A DNA stretch of 64,000 nucleotides from Nymphaea colorata (GCF_008831285.2 NC_045148.1:5518001-5582000); one strand, 5' to 3'; positions 35,940 through 47,592 are shown, numbered from the stretch's first letter. The notes: a model not told the origin generated them from the letters alone. Program-made: numbers and translations.

Positions 35940-36175
35940 TTGAAGTATCCATCTTATGTATGCAACCTTCGGAAGGGCTCTCTATGGATTGAAACAAGCT
36001 CCTTATGCTTAGTACCACCAACTTATGTGTTTTCCCACTTCCAATGGATTTCGTGTTTCTCAATCCGATGCTTCAGTATTTATCTATACCAAGGGAAGTA
36101 AAAGATTATTTTTCCTTGTATATGTCAATGATGCCATTGTCACCAGGTCACCTCTCACGCAGTAATCTAATTTTG
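35940..36175 (+). pseudogene. Copia reverse-transcriptase fragment
   Basis: The plus strand reads, across one frameshift, PSYVCNLRK then ALYGLKQAP, and later NGFRVSQSDASVFIY and LVYVNDAIVT. These are the standard Copia RT segments just before and at the active site, here with N in place of the first D of YVDD. Nothing else of the element is recognisable. The foldback element begins about 25 bp further on. Confidence 0.75.
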
Positions 36176-36636
36176 GCAAAACTATGTGGGATTTTCCCCT
36201 GAGTTATCAGTAGTGGTGTTAGATCCCTGCATCATTGTCGTTTGGCAGATCATATTATATAATCTTGCTCTTCAAAATTGGCAGAGCCATCACTGTTAAT
36301 TCAAAAAACATGTGTTGGTACCATGGTAGCTTCATTCTTATAAGTAGTGCCATAGCTTTGGTACATGCAAGACAACAAAATCTTGCAGAACATGCAGCAT
36401 TCGGAGAAAGACACAAAATTATACAGTTTCTGTCTTTAAGTTATATTTCATTTTGTTCTAGCAGTTTCCTACCGAGATCTACAAATTAAGCACTTGTGTA
36501 GCAAAGAAGAAGGGTTGACTCATCAAAATCTCTAAGTTTAAGGAAGTATGGAGTTCATCCGCTAAGTGTGCATTCTTGCTAGCGAAAAAGACAAGGATAT
36601 CCCATATGTCCAACGTCAATGCAAAACTAGAAGAAG

Positions 36637-36877
36637 AAATGGTAACTAGCATGCGCCTCCTTGGTGCATTCTTTCTATTGAAAAAGAGAAATGGCAAATG
36701 CCAATAGAAACCAGAATAGGAAATGGTAAATAGCACGCACCTCCTTAGTTTGTTCTTTATAGTGCAAAAGAGCATAGGTGAATGCAGAAGAGGAATGGTA
36801 ACTTGCATGCACCTCTTTGGAGCATTCTTTCTACGGAGCAAGAGAAATATCAAACAGCAAGGGAAAAGTAGAATAGG
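36637..36877. repeat. three sub-repeats in the left foldback arm
   Basis: Three imperfect units start with aatggtaa at 36637, 36721 and about 36793. Their reverse complements occur at 37083-37161 and 37162-37234. Confidence 0.75.
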
Positions 36878-37234
36878 GAATATTAAATATTTACCATATG
36901 CGGTAACTAAATATTTACTGTATGTATCTAAAATTGAGCATAGGTGACTCAATATGCTGAAATATTTTGGTGCCAATTCCTAGTAAAATTTAACAGCATA
37001 TGGAGACATCTGAACCCAGTTTTAGAAACATGAGGTTAATATTTCAGTTATTGCACGTCGTAAATATTTAGTATTTAATATTCTGCTTTTTCCTTGGTGT
37101 TTGACATTTCTCTTTTGACTAGAAAGAATGCACCAAGGAGGTGCATGCTAGTTGCCATTTCTGGTTCTGCTTTTCCATTGGTGTTTTAAATAGCTCTTTT
37201 TCACTAGCTAGAAAGAATGCACCAAGGAAGTGCA

Positions 37235-37483
37235 TGTTAGATGTTTAAAGGAGTATGTTAAATAACAGAATCTCTTGAATATTTGTACCAGCAGTTTATG
37301 TTAAAATAATATTTCTGTATCAGCTCTTAAAGGATATTTTGTCAAGGAGACATTTTGCACACTCAAGATATTTTTGGCCCACCACCATCATGAGTGAAGC
37401 TATGTAATGAAATGGAAAGAGAGTGTGCCTTTTGCTTGCATCGGTTTCTTTTCCTTGGTTTTGGCCATGTTCTGTTTTGTTCA
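37235..37483 (+). repeat. 5' LTR of the 37-42 kb Copia element
   Basis: It is 249 bp long and lacks about 80 bp found in the 3' LTR (the stretch 41937-42022). The rest is clearly alignable, including ttggcccaccaccatc and gtgccttttgcttgcatcgg. Confidence 0.8.
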
Positions 37484-37515
37484 TGGTATCATAGTGTAGA
37501 ACATAATCCATAGTC

Positions 37516-38608
37516 ATGGCAACTTTTGTTTCTTCTTATGCAAGTCATGATGCTTCATCTTCATCTACAGATTCCAATCTTGCTGACTTCTCCAGCCTGT
37601 ATTTCCTCCATCATTCAGACAACCCAGGTGCTATGTTGGTGTCACAGCCCTTGATTGGTGACAACTACACTACTTGCAGTTGGGCAATGATAATGGCTCT
37701 ATCTGCCAAGAATAAGATCATGTTTTTGAATGGCCGTCTGCTTAAGCTGGATGTTGCATCTACTAATTTTAGTTCTTTGTGGAAGATGCAATGACATGGT
37801 CTTGTCCTGGATTCTCAATTCCATTTCCAAAGACCTAACTACAAGTGTGATTCATTCCACCATGGCACATGAGCTGTGGGCTGATCTCAAAGAGCGTTTT
37901 ACTCAGTCTACTGCTCCCAAAAAATATCAGATAAAATCTGTTATTAGTTCTCTATTTCAAGACACAATGTCTATTTCTGCATATTACACTAAATTGAAAT
38001 CTCTGTGGGATGAATTGAGCTTCTACGATGTGTTGCCTGAATGCTCGTGTGAAGCATTGAAGGAGATGTCTAACAAGCAACAGGAAGATCAAGTGATTCA
38101 GTTCCTTATGCGACTGAATGACTCATTTCATGTAATCAGAGACCAAATCTTATTGTTGGACCAGCTACCTGCAGTTCAAAAGGTGCATTCACTGTTGCTG
38201 CAAGAAGAAAGACAAAGGGAAGTAAGAATCCAGCCGGCTACAATAGAACATGTTAGACTATCTACTGTAAGTGCAGATTTACATTACGCAAAAAGGAAAA
38301 GTATTAGGAAATCACCACATTTATGCAGCTACTGTCATACACCAGGGCATAAAAAAGAGAGATGCTATAAATTGAATGGTTATCCTCAAAATTTTAAAGG
38401 AGGAGGAAAAGCAAAACCTGAAAGGCCAACATTGGTAAATGTTGTGGAACATGAGAATAAATCATCAAATGTTGTAGCTTTTGCTGCACCACCTCAAGCC
38501 TCCAACAAAGATTTTGTGTCGTGCTTGACTATGGATGAATATACTCAACTTAAACAACTGCTAAAAGATAGAACCATCTTAGTGGGAGACTTTGAAGGAA
38601 TGTCCTAA
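37516..38608 (+). pseudogene. Copia gag polyprotein part, one frameshift
   Basis: Two overlapping frames (37516-37794 and 37730-38608) together give a typical Copia gag. The N-terminal part has QPLIGDNYTTCSWAMIMAL, the gag core has WADLKERFTQ and SYYTKLKSLWDEL-like text, and there is a CCHC zinc knuckle CSYCHTPGHKKERC (near 38322). The frameshift lies around 37790. RNA-binding gag would package the element RNA. Confidence 0.8.
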
Positions 38609-38979
38609 GTTGACGTTGACACCTTGACATAGACAGTGGTGCCACTGTCCACTTGTCTTCTTCTCTTGCTTTTATGACCAATGTGTCCAAGTTAACCTAC
38701 ATGTTTCCTATTAGATTGCCAGACATGTTGGTGAGGTTATTTTTTTCTCTGACTTTTGACACTTTAAAAGGTCTACAACTTACCAAATTTTAGATACAAC
38801 TTGATCTCGGTAAGCAGACTGTTCTCTGAAAATGATTGTTGTCTAACATTCTCCTCTTATGGATGGTTGTTATAGGGCCAGACCTCCAAGACGATGACTC
38901 ATCTAGGTATGGACTGTTCTATTTCAATAATCTTAGTTCTATCGCTCTGAATCTTCAACAAAACCTATTCGAAATCTAG

Positions 38980-39795
38980 CACATGCGGCTAGGACATCCA
39001 TCACACTCCAAGGACTGGTTGTTTTCTCAATATGACTCAAATATAAATTTAGAAAAAACTTTCTGTCATGTCTGCAATTCTGCAAAACAATCTACATTAC
39101 TCTTTGGTTTAAATACTTCTTATTCTCTAAAGTCATTTGAGTTGCTTCATTGCGATCTTTGGGGTCCTTACTCTCAAGCAGCTTGATTCAGTGACTTCTT
39201 AACCATTGTGGATGATTTTTCAAAGGTTGTTTGGGTTTACCTAATGAAACATAAAAATGAAACCAATTGGTTGCTTAGAAATTTCATAATCATGGTGGAA
39301 AAATAATATGAAACTAAAGTTATAAAAATCAGAACAATATAATGGAATAGAGCTTTTTTCCAAAGATATAAAACTTTTCTCTTAGAAAATGGGATTGTAC
39401 ATCAACACACATGCCATTACTCTCCTCAACAGAATGGGATTGTTGAGAGACGACATCACTACACATTAAATGTAGCTCAAGCCTTAAAATTTCAGTCAGG
39501 TGTTCCTTTGTCTTTTTGAGATGAATGCAACTTAGCAGCTATCTACCTGATTAACCGAACACCTTCAAGTGTGTTGCAAAACAAGTCACCTCATGAAATG
39601 TTATGCAATAAGAAACCATCATTCTCTCACTTAAAGGTTTTCAAATGTTTGTGTTATGTGACAAAACTCTGTCCAAATGATAAATTTGACACTAGAGCTT
39701 ATCGATCTGTCTTTCTAGGTTATCCTACAAATCAAAGGGTTACAAGGTGTGTTGTTTGGAGACCAAAAAGTGTTCAATTAGTAGAGATGTAGTGT
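38980..39795 (+). pseudogene. Copia integrase, broken
   Basis: An HHCC finger (RLGHPSH, then CHVCNSAK) and LLHCDLWGP start the domain. IVDDFSKVVWVY follows after a stop. The downstream core has CHYSPQQNGIVERRH and INRTPSSVLQNKSPHEML, ending SVFLGYP. Stops occur at several points (for example 39186 and 39308). Confidence 0.75.
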
Positions 39796-40319
39796 TTTTG
39801 TGAAAACAAATTTCTATTCAAACACTAAATCTCAACTGCAGACTAAAATAAGCTTCTTGTGGTTCCTTTTCTAGCAGATGATTGTCAAATTGCAGAAAAT
39901 ATCAGTCCTGAGCTTGGACGTCTTAGCCCAACTAAATACCAAATATTGATTCAAATGTTTAAAACTGTCCACCATCAAGTCAAAACGATGATTAATCAAG
40001 TCCTATTGTTGAACCTGAAAATGTAGCAACAGAACTAAACCCTTCTACTTGTGAAAACTTGCATTCAAATCCAATTTCACATTAAATTTCACTCTGAAGA
40101 TCAACCAGAAAATCAAGACCATCATACTTATTGAAAGATTATTATTGTGGAATAGCTCATGGAGAGTCATCAGATGCAAGGTCAACTAGAAACATGCCTT
40201 CTACCAGTATTTGTTGTTCAATTCAAAATCTTCTTCATCACAAAGATCATTTCTCTTGAATATCTCCCACATAGCTAAACCCACATCCTTTAGTCAAGCT
40301 CAAGCAAATTCAAATTGGA

Positions 40320-41766
40320 GAAAGGTGATGCAGTCTGAAAATTGAGGCATTGGAGGCAAACAACACAAGGAGTTTGGTGGAACCGCTTGTAAATGCTAGG
40401 CCTATTGGTGAAGTTGAAAGATTCAAGGTTAGATTAGTTGTCAAAGGGGATACGCAAGTGGAAGCCATAGACTATTGCGAAACATTCGCTCCAGTTGCAA
40501 GAATGGTCACAGTCTGATCCCTTTTGGCTGTAGCAGCAAAAGGAAACTGGTTTTTGCATCAAGTGGATGTCTACAATGCATTTTTTAATGGTAATTTAAG
40601 TGAGAATACTTATATGGAGTGACCTCTAGGTTATGGAACTGAAGGAGACACAAGAAATTGCAAACTAAACAAGTCTATCTACAGGCTAAAACAAGCCCCT
40701 AGAAACTAGTTCGCTAAATTAACCCAAGCTCTAAAGCCTTATGGTTTTGTTCAATCTCATGTTGATTACTCACTATTCACACTAAACCATGGAGATTTTC
40801 TATTGTTGTGTTAATATATGTAGATGACCTCATAATAGCAGAAAATGAAAGAAAAGTATTGAAAATTTTAAGGAATATATACACAGTCAATTTTCAATGA
40901 AGGATTTTGGGGCTGTAAATTACTTTCTTGGTCTAGAAATGTCTAAATCTAAGAAAGGTATCTTCTTGTCGCAGTGAAAAGATACCTGTGATTTATTAGA
41001 TGAATTTGGATTGTTGAATGCAAAGCCCTATGATACCCCCAGCCAAGAATTACATTCACGACATCGGATGGTGAACCCCTCAAAGATCCAACTCAGTTTA
41101 GACGTCTGGTTGGACATCTTACCTATTTGACATCTACGAGACCAGACATAGTTTTTGCAATTCATTCATTGAGTTGATTTGTGCAGCATCCAACAACTTT
41201 ACATTATAATGCAGCATTAAGGGTTCTTAGATATTTGAAGTTGCATCCTGGCAATGGCATACTACTTCCATCTTATGAAGACTACCAACTTGCAACTTAC
41301 TATGATGCCGATTGAGGTGCCTGCAAGGAAACAAGAAAATTTGTCACTGGTTACTGTACATTTTTGGGAGGAAGTTTAATTTCCAGAAAATCTATGAAGC
41401 AAGAAACCATTTCTAGATCATCTACTAAGGTAGAATACAGATCAATGGTCGATACCTGTTGTGAAGTTATATGGATTAAATACTTGTTAGCTGACTTGCA
41501 GGTTTGCCACTTCAAACCAGTTACACTATTCTGTGATAATAAATCTGCCCTTCAAATTGCAGCAAATCTTGTTCAACACGAATGCACCAAACACATTGAA
41601 TTGGACTGTCACCCTGTGTGATCTAGTTACTGCTGGAAAGATTATAGTTCAATATATTGCTTCACAAAATCAACCAGCAGATTTGTTTACGAAATCAGTT
41701 TCTAAAGATCAGCATATTTTCTTAAGTGCCAAACTGGGCATGTACAATCTACATGCACCAGTTTGA
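40320..41766 (+). pseudogene. Copia reverse transcriptase and RNase H, broken
   Basis: Pieces in several frames read [41 protein letters not shown] and VDYSLFTLNHGDF, with a shifted YVDDLIIA. RNase H follows with VTGYCTFLGGSLISRKS and TLFCDNKSALQIA. The final frame ends ADLFTKSVSKDQ before the polypurine tract. Confidence 0.8.
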
Positions 41767-41775
41767 AGGGGGGGA

Positions 41776-42105
41776 TGTTAGAAGGAGTATGTTAAATATC
41801 AGAATCGGTCCAGCATATTTGTATTAGCAGCTTATGTAAAACTGTATTTCTTTATCAGCTCTTAAAGGATATTTTGTCAATGAGATATTTCGCACACTTA
41901 AGATATTTTTGGCCCACCGCCATCTTGAGTGAAGCTTTTAGTTATTTTCGTGCACTCTTGACAATTATGTATAACAGAATTTGTTAGTGTTGTATCATTG
42001 TGATTCTTTTTGTAACTATAAGTATGTAATGAAATGGAAGGAGAGTGTGCCTTTTGCTTGCATCGGTTTATTTTCCTCTGTTTTTGCCATGCTCCGTTTT
42101 GTTCA
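41776..42105 (+). repeat. 3' LTR of the 37-42 kb Copia element
   Basis: This is a 330-bp LTR starting tgttagaagg and ending gttttgttca. Compared with the 5' LTR it retains an extra stretch of about 80 bp. Confidence 0.8.
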
Positions 42106-42413
42106 CTAGTTACCATTTCCTGTTCTTCTTTTGCATTGACATTAGACCTTTAAAAATGAAATGAAATATAACTTAAAGGAGAAGAATGTATAATTTTGTG
42201 TGTCAATCTCGGAATGCTGCATGTTATGCAAGATTTGATTGTCTTGTATGTACCGAACTGTGGCATTGCTTATAAGAATGAAAGTACCAAGGTGCAACTA
42301 AATGTTCTTGGAACTAGTAGTGATGGTTTTCTGCAAATTTTGAAGAGAAAGAGCATGTAATATGATCTGCCCACTGACAATGGTGCAAGGTTCTGACGTT
42401 GCTACTGATAACT

Positions 42414-42970
42414 GGTGCAATGAGAAATATTTACTGCATGTTTGGAACTAGATTAAGTATAACATGAAATATTATATGCACAAAGAACTATATTAATTAC
42501 ATCCAACATACCTCGCACCGCTTGATTTAGCAGGAACGTACTCATCCCATGTGTTCTTTCACTAGCAAAACTTAAAATAACAGATTTGACCCAGGTGGAA
42601 GGCAACTCATCCAATGTTCAATGGAAGAACTAGAAGCTCAAAAATGGAGAAATATATGACATGAAAAATAAGCTGAGCAGATCTATTGTTCGGATTCCAC
42701 TAGCAGATTCATCACGGGTGAAAATGCCATTGCAGGTATGCTAAAATTACAATGGCTTATAATTAAAAAATATGTATCAAAAAGATAGGTATGAAACAAA
42801 TTAAAAGAGAAATATTTGAACTCTTTTTGGCTTCTGGGGTCCAACAAGAATACACTGTGGGCATGCAGATGCTTGGCGAGTGGAGCAGAAGAGTTCATAC
42901 TGAAGCCACTTCACAGTGGCGACATCACCAAATTGAACCAAGCATGTGCTGGCAGGCATTGCAGAGGAAG
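42414..42970. other. unassigned sequence between foldback element and solo LTR
   Basis: No gene is supportable. A tract near 42425 (aaatatttactgcatg) resembles the loop of the foldback element (36909). Confidence 0.4.
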
Positions 42971-43032
42971 TGTTGGATAGTGGCCTTGACTCCTATCTCT
43001 ACATCTTGTAACTACAAGAGGGCCCACTTGCA

Positions 43033-43040
43033 GTTACAAG
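43033..43040. repeat. 8-bp target duplication of hAT 2, left
   Basis: GTTACAAG stands immediately before the element and is repeated exactly at 47593-47600. Confidence 0.9.
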
Positions 43041-43844
43041 CTATGATACTATGGTGCGGCTAATTTGAAGCCGCACCCGCGTCGACGCGACGCGGGTGCA
43101 GATTCAGGTGCGGGTGTGACCCTGATTCGCACCCAAGACCATCAACACTGAGTCGGGTGCAGTTAGACGCACCCGACTAAAAATGTCATTTATTGACTCG
43201 CACCCGACTCGCGTCAAACGCGATTCGGGTGCGGTCAAAAACGAGTCTGGCCATTTTTGTCCTTTTTTTATGGTTTTTTTTAATTTTCAACAAATGAACA
43301 AAATTAATCGAGCACGACTTTTTTTTTCCCCTTTGCTATTTGCTAACGCTTTCTTCGTTCTCTCTCTCTGCTGCAATCCCTTCCACCGGCGGTAGTTTCC
43401 TCCTTGTCCGGTGACCGGCGGTAGCTTCCTCTCTATTCGGTGACCGGCGTTGGCTGCGATCATCTCTTTCGGCAGCATCCAGGTATTTTATTTTCTCCAG
43501 CCATCTGTCTCCCTCCATTGTTTTCCCCATTTCATTTTTTTCCTCAACCTCAACCCTCTTTCAAATTTCAATGCCCCTATTTTATCTCGTTTTCTCCAGC
43601 CATGTTGTCACCATCGTTCCCTTCTATATCTGTGAAATGTTTCTCTTGAGCTCTTGTGAGTTTGTGACATTGTTCTTATGACATCGTATTACCGTATTGG
43701 CTATTGCAGACTTGCAAAGTTGCAGTGTAGATTACTGTTACAAGGTAGTATAGGTTAGCATCATATAAATGCTTGTCTCTACTTCTTAATTCTTATATTG
43801 GCGAAAATAGCATGCTTGATTGCTTTCTCCTTATTTGCAAGTTT

Positions 43845-44540
43845 CATACGCCATGACTGCATTACTTAATGAGTTTGGCAATGATAGCAAAGATGTTCTA
43901 GAAGATATGGGACGGTTGCATAGAGATGTTGTATGCAAAATATCTGTCCTTGAAGATTCCAAAGTTCTTATGCTCCTTATAGTTATATCGGATGGTGGTG
44001 TGTGCTCTTCTGTTCAGTCTCAGAAATCTGACCAGAATGCACATGACAGTGGAGAAAAAAAATTAAGTAGCTTTTGCCAGTTTCTTGATCCATTGTTGAG
44101 GCGTAGGTTGTCTGGTTTTGGGGTAGAATCACAGTTTTTTGACTTTGTGAGCCTTTACAATGATGTTAGTTGTGCTTCAGCCTTCAGGCATCCAGCATAG
44201 ATTGGGTATAGAATATAGATGCTCTGTCAAACATGGGTATTGGTTCAAATCAAAGCCAATTGCAGGTCCCAATTTCTTTAGATGGTGTCTCCACAAGCAA
44301 GTCAGAGGGTGAACAATAGAGGTCCTTTGATACCTCGTGCTGTGATATGATGAAGTCACTATGCTTTCATGTCAGCCACTTATTTCTTGAATTGGGGAAA
44401 GTGATGGTGATTCCTTCTCGACAATGGGATGATGCCACCACTTTGTCCCCATCAGCCAAGTCTGTCTTATTATCTACACTTGCTTGCATCATATTGGACG
44501 ACTTGAACAACAGAGGTCCTTTTGTTGGGACTTCTTCATC
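43845..44540 (+). pseudogene. captured fragment of a UPL1/UPL2-type HECT E3 ligase gene
   Basis: The frame to 44200 reads MTALLNEFGNDSKDVLEDMG, LHRDVVCKISVLED, then FCQFLDPLLRRRLSGFGVES and FFDFVSLYNDV. After a stop and frame change, a second stretch (about 44345-44536) reads MKSLCFHVSHLFLELGKVMV and DDATTLSPSAKSVLLSTLA. Both resemble the long region upstream of the HECT domain in plant UPL1/UPL2 ubiquitin ligases as I remember it (SFRQFLDPLLRRR; HLFLELGK). The HECT domain is absent and stops are present, so it is a gene fragment inside the hAT element. The assignment is from memory of the family, not from a search. Confidence 0.6.
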
Positions 44541-44918
44541 AAAGCCTGGATATATGCTTCATAATTTATATTCTATTATTTATCAGATTATATCATGATT
44601 CTCTCTTTGTTGTTCTATTTTTTTTTCCTATTATTCTTGTGTCATTGGCACTTGGGCTGAACATATGCATGATGTGGTGGTTGATCAAAATGCTAGCTCT
44701 CCTTATGCTTGATTGGTGCTTAATGTTAAGATTTGGTTTCTTGATTTTCTCACTTGTTAACCTCTTGTCATTTATTCAATTTGAATGCCACTTGAATTTT
44801 TGCAATTATTGTTTCATATTCATAGATAGTTTTAAAATTAAAGGTCATTGTTCAATGTTCTACCTATGCAACAGTGCAAGAGCTGGTCAACACTAGATAA
44901 AGTGATAAACCATAAAAG

Positions 44919-47253
44919 ATGGCAAATAGAAGGAAAGGAAAAGAAGTTGTTTCAGATTCCCCTGCAATAGGTTTTTCATCTAGTGTCAATGTGGATGAAG
45001 GTGATGTTTCAAAGTCTTCTATAGTACCTGGTGATGCATATGCATTTGAAAAACAACTACTATGAAAAGAAATGAAAGCGGTCACTAAAGATGTAGGCAG
45101 TGGTGGTGGGAATGTGCATTTTGTATGCAAATATTGTGAAGCTACATTTGTAGGATCTTACACAAGAATTAAGGCACATTTGTTGAAGTTGTCAGGTTAT
45201 GGAATTCGAAGATGTAAAAATAAAATACTTCTACAGAAAAAGCTCGAGAGTTCAAGAGGTTGCAAGATTGTGTTGATGTAATCAACAACAACAAGAAAAC
45301 AAGTATTATTGTGGCAAATCCTAAGTGTTCTGATAGAAAAAGAAAGATTGTAGAGACATGCTTTGATTCTTGCGGAAGGGCAGAAATAGATAAAGTGATT
45401 GCTAAGTTTTTCTATTCTAGCTGCATTCCTTTCAATGTAGCTAGAAATCCACATTGGAAGAAGGCTTGTACTATGCTTTCAAATAGCAAATTATCAGGAT
45501 ATATACCTCCTTGTTCATAAAGGTTGCGTACATCACTTCTTCAAAATGAAAAAAACGAGGTTGAGCAAAGTTTAGAAAGAAAAAACTTTACATGAAATAC
45601 GACTGGGGTATCAATTGTTTTTTATGGGTGGACAGATGTCCAAAGACGTCCACTAATTAATTTCATTGTCATTGCACATGATGAACCAATATTTTTTAAG
45701 GTAGTTGATATATCTAGAGAATATAAAGATGCTGGATATTTGAAGCAATTATTTGTAGAAGCCGTCAAGGAGGTTGGTCCTGATAAAGTGGTGCAACTCA
45801 TTATAAACAATGTTGTTGTATGCAAAAGTGTTAGACTTAGTTTGAGGTATGATTTTTCACATATTTTTTGGACTCCATTTGTTGCACACACTTTGAATTT
45901 AGCACTAAAAGACATATGCAATCCTCCTAGTGAAGATGTAGATCCCAAGGGATGAGCTATTCTCATAGATTTAAGAGATTGAAAAAGATGCAAGAAATAT
46001 TAGAAATTTCATCGTCAATCACTAACATGCATTGTCTCTTTTTAGTAGTTATTCTGATTTGAGATTGTTAAAGGTTGCGGAGACAAGATTTGCTTCAATA
46101 ATTGTCATGTTGAAAAGAATTCAAAGAGTGCGAGATGCACTTATTTAGATGGTGTTTAGTAGAGAGTAGAGCTTTTATCGGGTTGAAGATGAGGCTAAAG
46201 CTCAAAGTATTAAAAGCCTTATTATTTGAAGACAAATGGTGTGATAAAATTGCACATTTTTTGGATTTCACAGAGCCAATTTGGTGCATGTTGAGAGCTG
46301 TTGACCAAGATGAACCTATGTTTCATAAAGTTTATGCAATGTGGGAAGATATGATTGAACAAATTCAGCATATAGTTTTTAAGAAAAAAATAAAAAGACA
46401 TTGTACTTGATAATTCAGAGTTCTTTGATCGCATAAATACGATATTAGTTGAAAGATGAGATAAAAGCAATACTCATTTGCATTGCCTGGCACATTCTTT
46501 AAATCCCAAATATTACACTAAAAATTGGATTGAATGAGCTCCTAGACATGTTACTCCAAATCTAGATAATGAGTTAAACACTCAAAGACTGTCATGTATA
46601 GACAAATTTTTTACAGATTCTTATACCAGAAAACAAGCAATTTGTGAATATAACAAGTTTTTTTAAAAAAAAAATAGTTTAGAAAGCGCAACAGCAGCAA
46701 GAGAAGATGATGATATCAGTCTTTTTGATTGGTGGGCATCTTATGGATCAGAAATGTCTGTGCTTCATAAACTTGCTTTGAGATTACTATCACAACCTGT
46801 TACATCATTGTGTTCTGGAAGAAATTGGAGCATATATGGTCATATACACAACATTAAAAGGAACAAGCCTACTAGCCAATGTGCAGAGGACTTGGTTTAT
46901 GTGCATTCTAATTTACGTCTCTTTCAATGAAAGAAAAAGAATATACGTATTTCTCAAATATGTTGTTTTGTTTTTCTCAATTTCTTATGTTGTGTTAGAT
47001 TTCTTATATTTTTGTGGTCAATTTTTTTTATTGTTTAACTTTCATCTTTAATAAAATGTAGTTGTGGATCATCTCAATATTGGGATGTAAATCCAGATGA
47101 ATTTGATTTCGATGGAGAACGCAATTGACATACTGCTAACATGGATTTTTCTGATCCTGTTATTCCTTCTGAGGTATTCGATGATGATGATATCATTGAA
47201 AGCATTGAAGAAAATCAAGATCTTAGCGGAAGTGGAAGTGGAACACAACTCTA
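44919..47253 (+). pseudogene. hAT transposase with DUF659 region, decayed
   Basis: The product starts MANRRKGKEVVSDSP, with a stop before a BED-type finger (FVCKYCEATF ... RIKAHLLKLSGYGIRRC, 45119-45210). It continues with FYSSCIPFNVARNPHWKKA, VFYGWTDVQRRPLINFIV (DUF659-type) and FVAHTLNLALKDI. The dimerisation segment is WWASYGSEMSVLHKLALRLL and SLCSGRNWSIYGHIHNIKRN (46733-46860). A final acidic piece (47075-47253) follows an intron-like gap. At least five stops or frameshifts are present, so it is inactive. It belongs to a different hAT subgroup from the gene at 26894-29093. Confidence 0.8.
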
Positions 47254-47592
47254 ACAATAAAGATAATATATATTAATGTATGAATTATGAAGTATGACTG
47301 TATGAACTGTGATTTTGTGAACTCAAAACTAGAGAATATTTCTTGTTGAATGTTGAATTGAAGTCTGATGATTGATAATGATATTGATATCATGATTAGC
47401 AAATTGCAGTTTTGATGTTGTTATTTAATAATTTTGTGGTTTATGACAATTTTTTGTCATATATATTATATACATATTATTATTATTACAATAAATTAAT
47501 AATAATAATAATAGTAAATACTCTCACCGCACCGCCGCACCTAAATTTTTTTGAAATGTGCCGCACCCGCACCCCACACCTTGGTGACATAG

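Larger units (their letters stand above)
37235..42105 (+). mobile_element. Copia LTR retrotransposon, full structure but dead
   Basis: The 5' LTR is 37235-37483 and the 3' LTR 41776-42105; both start TGTTAGA and end TTCA. The primer-binding tract tggtatca begins at 37484 and the polypurine tract gaagggggggga lies before 41776. Internal order is gag, integrase, reverse transcriptase, RNase H, which defines Copia. Many stops and frameshifts interrupt pol. It lies in the right arm of the foldback element. The flanking bases (AGTGCA left, CTAGTT right) rejoin to the sequence expected from the other arm except for a missing TG, and no 5-bp target duplication is visible. Confidence 0.85.
36202..42413. 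mobile_element. foldback-type element with long inverted arms (interrupted by Copia)
   Basis: The left arm (36202 to about 36925) is matched by its reverse complement in 37060-37234 continued at 42106-42413, once the nested Copia element is removed. Outer ends are AGTTATCAGTAG (left) and CTACTGATAACT (right). Shared landmarks include the gatctgcc, cttataagaatga, atgcagcattcgga and tataatttcatttc-like tracts in inverted order. The inner part of each arm is built from 75-84 bp sub-repeats centred on the inverted tract gcatgcacctcct-tgg-gcattctttct: three on the left (36637, 36721, 36793) and two on the right. The loop is about 135 bp. No protein is encoded. Without the insertion the element is about 1.3 kb. 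Confidence 0.75.
43041..47592. mobile_element. hAT transposon 2, decayed, carrying a UPL1/2 gene fragment
   Basis: The ends are CTATGATACTATGGTGCGG (left) and, on the minus strand, CTATGTCACCAAGGTGTGG (right). They are flanked by a perfect 8-bp duplication GTTACAAG, the hAT hallmark. Subterminal GC-rich repeats of cgcacccg type occupy 43060-43240 and 47520-47580, and the interior is AT-rich. It holds a pseudogenised transposase (44919-47253) and, upstream of it, exons derived from a HECT ubiquitin ligase gene. It inserted into a solo LTR. Confidence 0.9.

Noticed and set aside
35602-36063. 153-residue minus-strand frame
   Set aside because: It overlaps the Copia RT fragment on the plus strand, which has clear family motifs. 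The minus reading has none.
43183-43530. Arg/Ser-rich frames at the left end of hAT 2
   Set aside because: They fall in GC-rich subterminal repeats and untranslated sequence, with no domain or conservation.
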